A DNA stretch of 64,000 nucleotides, taken from contig OZ244860.1 of assembly GCA_965221035.1 (NCBI GenBank), forward strand, positions 372,001-436,000, in the 5' to 3' direction. The notes below the pieces were generated by a model. That model was not told the origin of the DNA, searched no databases, and was given only the letters and a program-made list of their open reading frames with translations. Positions 41,658 to 50,404 of the stretch are shown in pieces. The first letter of the stretch is position 1, and each line of letters begins with the position of its first letter. Position numbers and translations under genes: made by a program. Origin of the DNA: UBA6522 sp965221035 (GTDB lineage Bacteria; Pseudomonadota; Gammaproteobacteria; Steroidobacterales; Rariloculaceae).

Positions 41658-43511
41658 ATGAACCTACGACAGTTGACAAAATCATTGTTTATCGGCGCCT
41701 GGCGTGCAGCGGACGGCGCCAGAAAGATCCTGCATCTGATCATGCTGCTTTCCTTTGTGGGCGTGCTGCTGGCGGCAAGTGTCGCCCGCGACCAGTCGCG
41801 GATTCCCGAACAGGCCGCCCTGACGATTGCCCCGCAGGGCTTCCTGGTCGAACAGCTCTCCGGAAGCGTGCTGGAGCGCGCTCTTGCGGAGGCGCAGGGC
41901 GTGGACATCGTCGAAACGTTGCTCAAGGATCAGATCGACGCGATACGCGCGGCCGCGGACGATGACCGAATCGAGGCGCTGGTGCTCGAGCCGGGCGGTC
42001 TGAGCGGCGGCGGTCTGAGCAAGCTTCAGGAACTGGCGGATGAAATCGTGCGCTTCAAGGAGAGCGGCAAGCCGGTCATCGCCATCGGTGACAACTTCAC
42101 GCGTGACCAGTACTACCTGGCGGCGCACGCCGACGAAATCTACATGAATCCCATGGGCATGGTGTGGATTTCCGGATACAGTCGTTTCCTGCCGTATTTC
42201 AAGTCGGCCATCGACAACCTGCTTGTCGACTTTCACGTCTGGACTGTCGGTGAATACAAGTCCTTCGTTGAGCCCATCAGCCGCGACGACATGTCGCCGG
42301 AAGATCGCGAGGCCTCCGGCGTCTACCTCGAAGCGCTTTGGGCCGCTTACCAGGCGGACGTGACCGCGGCACGCGAACTGCCCAATGACGCTCTGCAACG
42401 ATTCGCGGACGAGACCGTGGAACTGTTGGAGGCCGCTGGCGGTGACTCGGCGCGGATGGCGCTGGATCATGGCCTTGTGGACGAATTGCTGACCCGCGAC
42501 CAGGTTCGGCAACGGTTGGCCGCGCTGGTGGGGGAGGCCGACGACGATGACTACGAAAGCATCGGCGCGTCGCGTTATCTAGCCGCGATGGGTGCAGCTG
42601 GCGATGGTGATGCCGCGGGTGAAGGCAACGTCGCGGTCATCGTGGCTTCGGGAAACATACTCGACGGTTCCCAGCCGCCCGGAACCATCGGCGGTGACTC
42701 CACGGCCGACACCATTCGGCGTGCCACCGAGGACGACGACGTCAAGGCCCTGGTGCTCAGGGTCGACAGCGGTGGCGGAAGCGCGTTCGCCTCGGAAGTC
42801 ATTCAGCGCGAACTGCAGGTCTTCCGGGAAAGCGGCCGGCCGCTGGTGGTTTCCATGAGCAGCGTGGCGGCTTCGGGCGGCTACTGGATTTCCATGGGTG
42901 CCGACGAGATCTGGGCCAGTCCCACCACGATAACCGGCTCCATCGGCGTGGGCGCCACGTTCCCCACCTTCAGCCGCAGCCTGGACCGGATCGGCGTTCA
43001 CGTGGACGGGTTGGGCACTACGCGGCTTTCCGGGCAGGGCAGCTCGTCACGGCAATTGGGAGACGAATTCTCGACAATGATTCAACACTTGATCGAACAG
43101 GTTTACGAAGATTTTATAGGCAATATCGCTGATTTTCGTGACAAATCGGTTGAAGAAGTCGACGAGGTCGCGCGCGGGCGCGTGTGGATCGCAAGCGATG
43201 CCCGGGAATTCGACCTGGTGGACGAACTGGGGAATCTGGATGACGCGATCGCATCGGCCGCATCTTTGGCCGACCTCCCGGAGGACGAATACGCGGTGCG
43301 ATACTACGGTCAGGAACTGACTTTCGCCGAGCAGATTGCGCTTGAAATGATTCGCTTGGCGAGTCCGCTGACCCGGGCGCTGCATTTGGGTTTCCGCGTT
43401 CCCGAGTCCGTGCTGCGTGTGCTTGAGACCGCCGCGGAACCCTTCCGGTTCGTGGATGGCCTGAACGACCCGCGCGACATCTATGTGTACTGTTTCTGCG
43501 ATGTGCGCTGA
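41658..43511 (+). CDS. sppA: Signal peptide peptidase SppA (67-kDa type)
   Basis: A 617-residue membrane-anchored serine/lysine protease that degrades cleaved signal peptides. One N-terminal helix (ILHLIMLLSFVGVLLAASVA) anchors it to the inner membrane facing the periplasm. Two ClpP-like halves follow. The general base Lys lies in the N-half (VGEYKSFVEPISRDDMS) and the nucleophile Ser in the C-half (MSSVAASGGYWISMGAD). I chose the ATG at 41658 over one at 41568 because the latter lies within dctM. It follows dctM by 56 bp. Its last 31 bases overlap the convergent sixA gene. Confidence 0.95.
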   Translation: MNLRQLTKSLFIGAWRAADGARKILHLIMLLSFVGVLLAASVARDQSRIPEQAALTIAPQGFLVEQLSGSVLERALAEAQGVDIVETLLKDQIDAIRAAADDDRIEALVLEPGGLSGGGLSKLQELADEIVRFKESGKPVIAIGDNFTRDQYYLAAHADEIYMNPMGMVWISGYSRFLPYFKSAIDNLLVDFHVWTVGEYKSFVEPISRDDMSPEDREASGVYLEALWAAYQADVTAARELPNDALQRFADETVELLEAAGGDSARMALDHGLVDELLTRDQVRQRLAALVGEADDDDYESIGASRYLAAMGAAGDGDAAGEGNVAVIVASGNILDGSQPPGTIGGDSTADTIRRATEDDDVKALVLRVDSGGGSAFASEVIQRELQVFRESGRPLVVSMSSVAASGGYWISMGADEIWASPTTITGSIGVGATFPTFSRSLDRIGVHVDGLGTTRLSGQGSSSRQLGDEFSTMIQHLIEQVYEDFIGNIADFRDKSVEEVDEVARGRVWIASDAREFDLVDELGNLDDAIASAASLADLPEDEYAVRYYGQELTFAEQIALEMIRLASPLTRALHLGFRVPESVLRVLETAAEPFRFVDGLNDPRDIYVYCFCDVR

Positions 43512-43999
43512 GGGTTCCGGGGATAATCCCAGTACAGCAATCTGGCGGGGCAGTGGGCTATCGCTGCCCAATCGGTTGTCGGGAATTCCATGGCGACGCA
43601 ACCTGTGGTGGGCAGGTTGTCCAGTCTCAGTTGGGGTAGCAGCAGATTGGCCAGATCCGTGAAACCGGGGTTGTGGCCGACAACGACGATTTCGCGCCAT
43701 TCCGCCGGCTGTTCCGTAATGAATCGCAGGATATCTCCGGTTCCGGCCAGATACAGGCGGCGGCTTGATCGTATTTCTTCAAGGGGATAGTCCACCGCGT
43801 CGGCGAATCGCCTGGCGGTAGACAGGGCGCGGTTGGCGGTGCTGGACAGGATGGCTGCGGGGCGCGCTCCGCGGTCCGCCATCCTGCCGGCCATCAGCGG
43901 CGCATCCCGCTCGCCGCGTTTGGACAGCGGCCGGTCGTGGTCTGGAAGTCCCGGATGGTTCCAGCTGGACTTGGCGTGACGAACCAGTGTCAGGCGCAT
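43481..43999 (-). CDS. sixA: SixA-like phosphohistidine phosphatase
   Basis: A 172-residue small histidine phosphatase with the N-terminal RHG motif (LTLVRHAKSSW, His8), DHDRPLSKRGERDA, and the second catalytic His in VVVGHNPGFTDLANLLL. SixA removes phosphate from histidines of HPt domains or of the nitrogen PTS. It lies 49 bp after sufT in the same direction, so it may be read from the suf promoter. Its 3' end overlaps convergent sppA by 31 bp. Confidence 0.93.
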   Translation of the reverse strand: MRLTLVRHAKSSWNHPGLPDHDRPLSKRGERDAPLMAGRMADRGARPAAILSSTANRALSTARRFADAVDYPLEEIRSSRRLYLAGTGDILRFITEQPAEWREIVVVGHNPGFTDLANLLLPQLRLDNLPTTGCVAMEFPTTDWAAIAHCPARLLYWDYPRNPQRTSQKQYT

Positions 44000-44048
44000 C
44001 GCCGGGCCGTGCTCGTTGCGAATCCTCGTGAGAACTCGGCCATCGGCC

Positions 44049-44603
44049 CTACATAAGTCCTGATTCCAGCAGCGCGGCTTCCGACATCATCGACTGGTTC
44101 CACGGGGGGTCGAAAACCAGTTCCACGGTTGCCGTCGCGATGGTCGGGATGATCTTGAGCTTGTCCCTGACGTCCTGCGCGAGGATGTCGCCCATGCCGC
44201 AGCCGGGCGCGGTCAAGGTCATTTCAACGTTGACGGCGCGCTGGTCCGGCGACGGCCCAGGTTGCAGCTCGCAGCTGTAAATCAGCCCCAGATCGACGAT
44301 ATTGATGGGGATTTCCGGGTCATAGCAGGTTCTCAGCTGGTTCCAGATGACGGTTTCCAGTTCCTCCTCGGTGGCGTTCGGAGGCACTTCCGGAGGCTTG
44401 ATGGGTTCCTTGCCGATGGCGTCGGCATCCACTCCCGCGATACGAAACAGATTGCCCTCGATGTAGATTGTGAAACTGCCGCCGAGGGACTGGGTCAGGA
44501 AACCCGACACGCCTTCCGGCAAGGTGACCTCGTCGCCGGAAGGGATGATGACCGCGTCGCATTCCCTAGACAGCATGACCGGTTCGTTGTGTCCGTAGTA
44601 CAT
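44049..44603 (-). CDS. sufT: Fe-S cluster assembly factor SufT (DUF59/MIP18)
   Basis: A 184-residue protein. The N-terminal part (CDAVIIPSGDEVTLPEG, GSFTIYIEGNLFRI) is typical of SufT. The MIP18-type domain has CYDPEIPINIVDLGLIY and MTLTAPGCGMGDILAQDV with the conserved Cys. SufT supports maturation of Fe-S proteins when cluster demand is high. It is three bases from sufU, at the end of the suf set. Confidence 0.95.
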   Translation of the reverse strand: MYYGHNEPVMLSRECDAVIIPSGDEVTLPEGVSGFLTQSLGGSFTIYIEGNLFRIAGVDADAIGKEPIKPPEVPPNATEEELETVIWNQLRTCYDPEIPINIVDLGLIYSCELQPGPSPDQRAVNVEMTLTAPGCGMGDILAQDVRDKLKIIPTIATATVELVFDPPWNQSMMSEAALLESGLM

Positions 44604-44606
44604 CGG

Positions 44607-45062
44607 TCACTCCGTGGTGATGCGATCCTGCGAGCCGGAAATCGCGCCGAAAAGTGCATGCCATGCGAGCGTGGCGCATTTCACACGGGTGGGATAGGTA
44701 CGCACGCCCGATAGTGCCGCGAGCTTGTCCAGATCGTCGAGATCCACCTCGGAACCGTTTCCGGTACCGGAGAGCATTGCGTGAACCCGGTCGAAAAGGT
44801 TCCGCAGTTCGCCGATGGAACGTCCCTTGGCCCGCTCGGTCATCAACGACGAGGACGCGACCGAGATCGCGCAGCCTGTTCCGGTGAATCGAATATCGCT
44901 GACACGGTCGCCTTCGATGTTTACGTAAAGTGTCATCTGGTCTCCGCATAGCGGGTTGACGCCTTCAACGACTCGGTCGGCATGTGCGAGCTCGCCGAAG
45001 TTCCGTGGCCGGCGGTTATGGTCGAGAATCACCTCCCGGTACAGTTCCTGCAACTCGTTCAC
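44607..45062 (-). CDS. sufU: SufU-type Fe-S scaffold / sulfur acceptor
   Basis: A 151-residue U-type protein starting LQELYREVILDHNRRPRNFG. The three Cys ligands are in NPLCGDQ, GTGCAISVASSSLM and RVKCATLAW, with the Asp next to the first Cys. The insertion after GTGNGSEVD fits SufU rather than IscU. SufU accepts persulfide from SufS through a zinc site. No sufE is present. Its start overlaps the sufS stop (ATGA). Confidence 0.96.
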   Translation of the reverse strand: MNELQELYREVILDHNRRPRNFGELAHADRVVEGVNPLCGDQMTLYVNIEGDRVSDIRFTGTGCAISVASSSLMTERAKGRSIGELRNLFDRVHAMLSGTGNGSEVDLDDLDKLAALSGVRTYPTRVKCATLAWHALFGAISGSQDRITTE

Positions 45063-46318
45063 AGAAAGAACTCCGCCGCCCGGTTCAATCCCGCCAGCAG
45101 CTGGTCCACATCACCGCGATGGCTGTACAGCGCGAACGAAGCACGTGCCGTGGCAGGGACCCCGAAGTGTTCCATCACCGGCATGGCGCAATGATGTCCG
45201 GTGCGTATGGCAACACCTTCCATGTCGGCGATCGTACCCAGGTCGTGCGCGTGAATGTCACCCAGCGTGAACGATACAACACCCGCTTTCTCGGCTGCCG
45301 TGCCGATCAGGCGTATCCCTGGCAACTCCAGCAAGCGCTCCGTTGCGTACTGAAGCAGGTCGGCCTCATGCCGGGCCAGATCGGCGAAGTCGATGCCGGA
45401 GAGGTAGTCGATTGCCGCGCCCAGCCCCACCGCCCCGGTGATGTTCTGAGTGCCCGCTTCAAACTTGCAGGGCAGGGCACCGTAGGTGGTTGCCTCGAAC
45501 GTGACGGTGCGAATCATCTCGCCGCCGCCCTGGTAGGGGGGCATGGCGTCGAGCAGGGCCCGCTTGCCATACAGCACGCCAATGCCGGTGGGCCCATAGG
45601 CCTTGTGACCGGACAGTGCGTAGAAGTCGCAGTCCAGGGCCCGCACGTCGACGCGCAGGTGAGGCATGGCCTGGGCCCCGTCCACCAGGACCACCGCGTC
45701 GACCTCGTGCGCGGCGCGGATGATGTCCTTCACGGGGTTGATGGTGCCCAGGGAATTGGAGACGTGAGTCACCGCCACGATCCTGGTCCGCTCGCCAAGC
45801 AGGCGGTCGAACGCCTCCATGTCCAGTTCGCCGGTCCCGGTGATGGGCACGGCAACCAGGCGGGCTCCTGTCTGCTGGCAGATCAGTTGCCAGGGGACGA
45901 TGTTCGAGTGGTGTTCCATCCAGCTGACCAGGACTTCGTCACCCGGTCCCAGCCGCATTCTCCCCAGGCTGGACGCAACCAGGTTGATCGACTCGGTCGT
46001 ACCCCGGGTGAAGATGATTTCGTCCACGCCGGACGCATTGAGGTACTTGCGCACCTTGTCACGGGCACCTTCATACGCTTCCGTGGAGCGCTGGCTCAAC
46101 TGATGCACGCCCCGGTGCACGTTGGCATGGTTGCGGCTTTCGTGGGCCACCATGGCGTCGATCACGGCCTGTGGCCGCTGCGCCGAGGCGGCGCTGTCCA
46201 GGTAGGCCAGCGGCTTGCCGTGGACCTGCTGGTGCAGCGCCGGGAAATCGCCGCGTCGGGCGGCGATTCCTGCGCCCGTCGCCGATCGTGGTCGTGCTAT
46301 CTGGCCGGCCGCGCTCAC
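45059..46318 (-). CDS. sufS: Cysteine desulfurase SufS
   Basis: A 419-residue PLP enzyme (class V aminotransferase fold) that takes sulfur from cysteine. The PLP Lys lies in ALSGHKAYGPTG, MEHHSNIVPWQ and VLVDGAQAMPH are cofactor contacts, and the catalytic Cys lies in RTGHHCAMPVM. The GTG start overlaps the sufD stop (GTGA). The partner acceptor here is SufU. Confidence 0.97.
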   Translation of the reverse strand: MSAAGQIARPRSATGAGIAARRGDFPALHQQVHGKPLAYLDSAASAQRPQAVIDAMVAHESRNHANVHRGVHQLSQRSTEAYEGARDKVRKYLNASGVDEIIFTRGTTESINLVASSLGRMRLGPGDEVLVSWMEHHSNIVPWQLICQQTGARLVAVPITGTGELDMEAFDRLLGERTRIVAVTHVSNSLGTINPVKDIIRAAHEVDAVVLVDGAQAMPHLRVDVRALDCDFYALSGHKAYGPTGIGVLYGKRALLDAMPPYQGGGEMIRTVTFEATTYGALPCKFEAGTQNITGAVGLGAAIDYLSGIDFADLARHEADLLQYATERLLELPGIRLIGTAAEKAGVVSFTLGDIHAHDLGTIADMEGVAIRTGHHCAMPVMEHFGVPATARASFALYSHRGDVDQLLAGLNRAAEFFL

Positions 46319-47619
46319 GGCAGGTCTCCCCGGTGCTTGTGGTCGGGCAGGTTGCCGGCTACGGCGGTCACGACCCGCTGACGAAGTTCGGGGATCGCGA
46401 TACGGCTCAGCAGTTCGTTGGCGAATGCGAACACCAACAGGCCCCTGGCCGATTCTGCATCCATACCCCGGGACCGGAGGTAGAAGAGTTGATCGGCGTC
46501 CAGTTCACCAACGGTGGCGCCATGGGTGCACTTGACGTCATCGTTGTAGATTTCAAGCTCCGGCTTGGTGTTCACTTCGCCGCGCGGGGACAGCAGCAGA
46601 TTGTCGCTGGACTGGCGGGCGTCGGTGCCCCGCGCGCCGTCGTGGACCACCACCTTGCCGTTGAAAACGCCGCGGCCCCGCTCACCCACGATCCCTCTGA
46701 AGGCCTCGTTGCTGGTCGTGTCGGGTGCGGCATGGTCGATGCGTGTGTGGTTGTCCACGTGCTGGCCCAGGGCGGCCAGGAAAACGCCGGAAACATCGCA
46801 GGACGCGCCGCGTTCGGCCAGTCGAACCCGCAGATCGTTGCGGACGAGGCGCCCGCCCAGGTCGACATAGTCAAGCCTGGCCGTTGCGTCGCGAGCGAGT
46901 TCGATCTCAAGCAACTCCGTGTGGAAATGCCCGAGGGTGTGCTCCTGAAACCGATAAATCTCAAGCTGAGATCCCGCCTCCTGGGTTGCCTGCGTCACCG
47001 AGTTCGTCCAGCCGCCATCTCCGGCGACGAAGTGCTGGATGATGCGCAGGCGGCTGTTCCGTCCCATGTCGATCAGGACCCTTGCCTGCACGGCGCTGCC
47101 CGGATCCGTGCCACCAAGGAAAACCAGGTGAAGCGGCCGGGATATGTCCGCATTCGCACGGACACGAATCAGGGTGCAGTCTTGTGAGAAGGCGGTATTG
47201 ATGGCGGTCAGCGGATGGTTCCGGAATTGCTCTTCGGACTGTGTTGAGCCAATGCACCGCCAGGCCTCGCGCTGATCGAGCAATTCCAGACCCTCGGGCA
47301 GCGGGGGTGGTTCCCCGACATCAACCCGGCGGCCGTCAATGAACGCGAGCCGGGTCGCATCGGCAATGAATGACAGACTCGAAACCCTGTCCATGGCCGA
47401 TTGCCGGTCACCTTCGCCCGGGATCCCGGGCACGCAGTCGAATGCTCCCGCCACGATGGGCTTCAGGTCGGTGTATTTCCAGTCCTCGTTCCGGCGTGAG
47501 GGAAATCCCTGTCGGGCGAACGCATCCAGGGCATCACGCCGCATTTTCCATGAGCCGTCGGATTCGGACTGCAGCCGAAGCCCCGCTTCCAGGGCAGTCG
47601 TGAGTTCCGCGATGTTCAT
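46315..47619 (-). CDS. sufD: Fe-S cluster assembly protein SufD
   Basis: A 434-residue beta-helix protein of the SufBC2D scaffold. The C-terminal half shows the SufB/SufD core (KVVVHDGARGTDARQSSDNLLLS, KPELEIYNDDVKCTHGATVG, DADQLFYLRSRGMD). The N-terminal helical region begins LTTALEAGLRLQS and includes FPSRRNEDWKYTDL. It overlaps sufC by four bases. Confidence 0.96.
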   Translation of the reverse strand: MNIAELTTALEAGLRLQSESDGSWKMRRDALDAFARQGFPSRRNEDWKYTDLKPIVAGAFDCVPGIPGEGDRQSAMDRVSSLSFIADATRLAFIDGRRVDVGEPPPLPEGLELLDQREAWRCIGSTQSEEQFRNHPLTAINTAFSQDCTLIRVRANADISRPLHLVFLGGTDPGSAVQARVLIDMGRNSRLRIIQHFVAGDGGWTNSVTQATQEAGSQLEIYRFQEHTLGHFHTELLEIELARDATARLDYVDLGGRLVRNDLRVRLAERGASCDVSGVFLAALGQHVDNHTRIDHAAPDTTSNEAFRGIVGERGRGVFNGKVVVHDGARGTDARQSSDNLLLSPRGEVNTKPELEIYNDDVKCTHGATVGELDADQLFYLRSRGMDAESARGLLVFAFANELLSRIAIPELRQRVVTAVAGNLPDHKHRGDLP

Positions 47620-48386
47620 GACGCCTTGGAACCGTCGTCGAGCCAGTCGTAGCCGCGCTCGTCGAGCGCGCGAGCGAGCTGGCGATCGCCAGACCTGACG
47701 ATTCGCCCCTTCGACAGGACGTGAACATGGTCCGGAACCACCAACTCGAGCAGCCGCTCATAGTGGGTGACGAGAATGGTCGCCCGGTCCGGGTGACGAA
47801 GACTGTTGATCCCCGAGGCAACCACCTTGAGCGCATCCACGTCCAGTCCCGAATCGGTTTCGTCAAGGACCGCAAGCGTAGGCTCAAGTACCAGCATCTG
47901 AAGTATTTCGTTGCGCTTCTTCTCCCCGCCGGAAAACCCTTCGTTGACACTCCGGTTGAGGAAATCCTTGGACATTTTCATGAGTTCCATCTTGTTTTTT
48001 ATAAGTTTCATGAACTCGAAAGCGTCCACCTGCTCGTGTCCGCTGGAGGCCCGCCGAGCGTTGAGCGCGGCCTTCAGGAGATAGGCGTTATTGACGCCGG
48101 GGATTTCGACGGGATATTGGAAGGCCATGAACAGCCCTTGTCGGGCCCGGTCTTCGGGCGCCATGTCGAGCAGGTCCATGTCGCGGAATCGGACGGACCC
48201 CTTGGTCACCGCATAGGTGTCGCGGCCTGCAAGCACCTGCGCCAGGGTGCTCTTGCCGGAACCGTTGGGTCCCATGATGGCGTGCACGGTGCCGGGATGC
48301 ACCTCCAGGTTCAGGCCGTTGAGAATGGCGCGGTCTTCGACCTCGGCGTGGAGGTTGTCGATCTTGAGCATCGGGGTTCCGTCCAT
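47616..48386 (-). CDS. sufC: Fe-S cluster assembly ATPase SufC
   Basis: A 256-residue ABC-type ATPase that drives conformational change in the SufBCD complex. Walker A is GPNGSGKST, the signature is FSGGEKKRNEI, Walker B is LAVLDETDSGLDVDAL, and the switch His is in ILVTHYERLL. Start at 48386, directly after the sufB stop; the in-frame ATG at 48371 (MLKIDNLHAEV) is the family's more usual start and is a fair alternative. Confidence 0.96.
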   Translation of the reverse strand: MDGTPMLKIDNLHAEVEDRAILNGLNLEVHPGTVHAIMGPNGSGKSTLAQVLAGRDTYAVTKGSVRFRDMDLLDMAPEDRARQGLFMAFQYPVEIPGVNNAYLLKAALNARRASSGHEQVDAFEFMKLIKNKMELMKMSKDFLNRSVNEGFSGGEKKRNEILQMLVLEPTLAVLDETDSGLDVDALKVVASGINSLRHPDRATILVTHYERLLELVVPDHVHVLSKGRIVRSGDRQLARALDERGYDWLDDGSKAS

Positions 48387-48388
48387 GG

Positions 48389-49837
48389 TCAGCCTACCGC
48401 GCCTTCCAGGCTGACGTTCAGTAGCGCCTGGGCCTCCACCGCAAACTCCATCGGTAGTTCCTTGAATACTTCACGGCAAAAACCGTTCACGATCATGTTC
48501 ACGGCGTCCTCCTCGGACAGCCCGCGTTGGCGGCAATAGAAGAGCTGGTCCTCGCTGATCTTGGAGGTGGTGGCTTCGTGCTCGACCCGGGCGCTGCGTT
48601 CGCGGGCTTCCACGTAGGGAAACGTGTGCGCGCCGCAGCGGTCGCCGATCAGCAGTGAATCGCATTGGGTGTAGTTGCGTGCATTTCGCGCGCTCGGCAT
48701 GACCCTGACCAGCCCGCGGTAGGCGTTCTGGGCCTGGCCGGCCGAAATGCCCTTGGAAATGATCGTGCTGCGGGTATTGCGGCCGATGTGGATCATCTTC
48801 GTGCCGGTGTCCGCCTGCTGATGATTGTTGGTTACCGCGACGGAATAGAACTCACCCACGGAGTTGGCGCCGCGCAGCACGCAGCTCGGATACTTCCAGG
48901 TGATGGCCGAACCGGTTTCCACCTGGGTCCAGGATATCTTCGAATTGGCTCCCCGGCAGTCGCCACGCTTGGTCACGAAATTGTAGATGCCTCCCACGCC
49001 GTTCTCATCGCCCGGATACCAGTTCTGGACGGTGGAATACTTGATCTGCGCATCATCAAGTGCCACCAGTTCCACCACGGCCGCGTGCAGCTGGTTTTCG
49101 TCGCGCATGGGGGCCGTGCAGCCTTCGAGGTAACTGACATGACTGCCCTCGTCGGCGATGATCAACGTACGCTCGAATTGTCCGGTATTGGCTGCATTGA
49201 TGCGGAAGTACGTCGACAACTCCATGGGGCAGCGCACGCCCTTGGGGACGTAAACGAATGAACCGTCGCTGAAGACGGCGGAATTCAGCGCCGCAAAGAA
49301 GTTGTCCCGCTGGGGCACCACGCTTCCCAGGTATTGCTCGACCAGCTCGGGATGCTCGCGCACGGCCTCGGAGAAGGAGCAGAAAATCACGCCGGCCTCG
49401 GCTAGCCTGTCCTTGAACGTGGTGGCCACCGAGACACTGTCGAAAACCGCGTCCACCGCCACGCCGGCAAGCCTTGCGCGTTCATGCAGTGGTATGCCCA
49501 GCTTTTCGTAGGTTTCGAGCAACTTCGGATCGACCTCGTCCAGGCTTTTCGGGGCGTCATCCTGGTTCTTCGGGGCCGCGAAGTAGGAAATGGCCTGGTA
49601 GTCCATGGCCGGGTAGCGCACGTGGGCCCAGACGGGTTCTTCCATGCTGACCCATTGGCGATATGCCTTCAGGCGCCACTGCGTCAGGAAATCCGGTTCC
49701 CCCTTCTTCCTGGAGATGAGCCTGACGACGTCTTCGTCCAGGCCGGGAGGCACGAGCTCCTGCTCGATGTCGGTGACGAAGCCATGCTCGTAGCGGCTTC
49801 CCACCAGATCTGAAATTTCCTTGGGTTGTGCTGACAT
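48389..49837 (-). CDS. sufB: Fe-S cluster assembly protein SufB
   Basis: A 482-residue core scaffold protein. Conserved parts are YEHGFVTDIEQELVPPGLDEDVVRLIS, SDGSFVYVPKGVRCPMELSTYFRIN, SYLEGCTAPM, TKRGDCRGANSKISWTQVETGSAITWKYPSC and EHEATTSKISEDQLFYCRQRG. Cys and Glu residues of these segments hold the nascent cluster. It is the first structural gene after the Rrf2 regulator. Confidence 0.97.
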   Translation of the reverse strand: MSAQPKEISDLVGSRYEHGFVTDIEQELVPPGLDEDVVRLISRKKGEPDFLTQWRLKAYRQWVSMEEPVWAHVRYPAMDYQAISYFAAPKNQDDAPKSLDEVDPKLLETYEKLGIPLHERARLAGVAVDAVFDSVSVATTFKDRLAEAGVIFCSFSEAVREHPELVEQYLGSVVPQRDNFFAALNSAVFSDGSFVYVPKGVRCPMELSTYFRINAANTGQFERTLIIADEGSHVSYLEGCTAPMRDENQLHAAVVELVALDDAQIKYSTVQNWYPGDENGVGGIYNFVTKRGDCRGANSKISWTQVETGSAITWKYPSCVLRGANSVGEFYSVAVTNNHQQADTGTKMIHIGRNTRSTIISKGISAGQAQNAYRGLVRVMPSARNARNYTQCDSLLIGDRCGAHTFPYVEARERSARVEHEATTSKISEDQLFYCRQRGLSEEDAVNMIVNGFCREVFKELPMEFAVEAQALLNVSLEGAVG

Positions 49838-49852
49838 CTCAAGACCGATTAC

Positions 49853-50314
49853 TCAATGTTCAAGGGAAAGCCGTATTGCATGCTCCTGATGCTCCTGCGC
49901 GGCATTGGATGCGGCGGGCCGTTGCAGGTCCGCGAGGCTGACCTGGCGCAATGCCCGGCGAATGCTCACGTTGATACTCTGCCACGCACCGCCGACCCGG
50001 CAGGAGGACTCCAGTTCGCAGAGACCGGGCGCGGAACTGCATTCGGTGATGGCCACCGGTCCTTCCAGCGCGTCGAGAATTTCCGCGGCGCTGATTTCTT
50101 CGGCAGGCCGGGAAAGCGCGTAGCCACCGCGCGCACCGCGTTTCGAGACAGCAAGGCCGGCGTGGACCAGGGACTTGAGCAACTTGCTCACCGTCGGCAG
50201 CGACAGGTGGGTATCCGTGGCGACCTGGTGGGCGCTGGCGAGCCTGCCCTCGCTGGCGGCCAACTGGGCAAGCACCAAGGTCCCGTAATCGGTCAATTTG
50301 CTCATTCGCAGCAT
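49853..50314 (-). CDS. Rrf2-family regulator of the suf operon
   Basis: A 153-residue Rrf2 transcription factor. The winged helix is MSKLTDYGTLVLAQLAA, then LSLPTVSKLLKSLVHAGL and KRGARGGYALSRP. The sensor loop has three Cys in CSSAPGLCELESSC (spacing 6 and 5), the ligands of a 2Fe-2S cluster in this family. The ATG at 50314 follows AGGGA. It sits 15 bp upstream of sufB and should sense Fe-S status and control the operon, including itself; an AT-rich partly repeated sequence lies upstream. Confidence 0.94.
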   Translation of the reverse strand: MLRMSKLTDYGTLVLAQLAASEGRLASAHQVATDTHLSLPTVSKLLKSLVHAGLAVSKRGARGGYALSRPAEEISAAEILDALEGPVAITECSSAPGLCELESSCRVGGAWQSINVSIRRALRQVSLADLQRPAASNAAQEHQEHAIRLSLEH

Positions 50315-50340
50315 GGAAAGGTCCCTGCAAGGCAATTAGA

Positions 50341-50360
50341 ACTATTTTAGTACTATTTTG
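50341..50360 (-). promoter_or_regulatory. Candidate operator/promoter element of the suf operon
   Basis: An AT-rich patch 27 bases before the Rrf2 ATG contains the inverted repeat ACTA-TTT-TAGT (50341-50351) followed at once by a second ACTATTTT copy. On the minus strand it includes TAAAAT, which could be a -10 box. This position suits Rrf2 binding over the promoter. It was found by eye only. Confidence 0.5.
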
Positions 50361-50404
50361 CCTTGAAGTGGTGCCGCAGCCGAATTGAATGCGCCGGGGT
50401 CAAA

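Noticed and set aside
44984..46381. Plus-strand open frame of 465 codons
   Set aside because: Antisense to sufU and sufS, both with intact active-site motifs.
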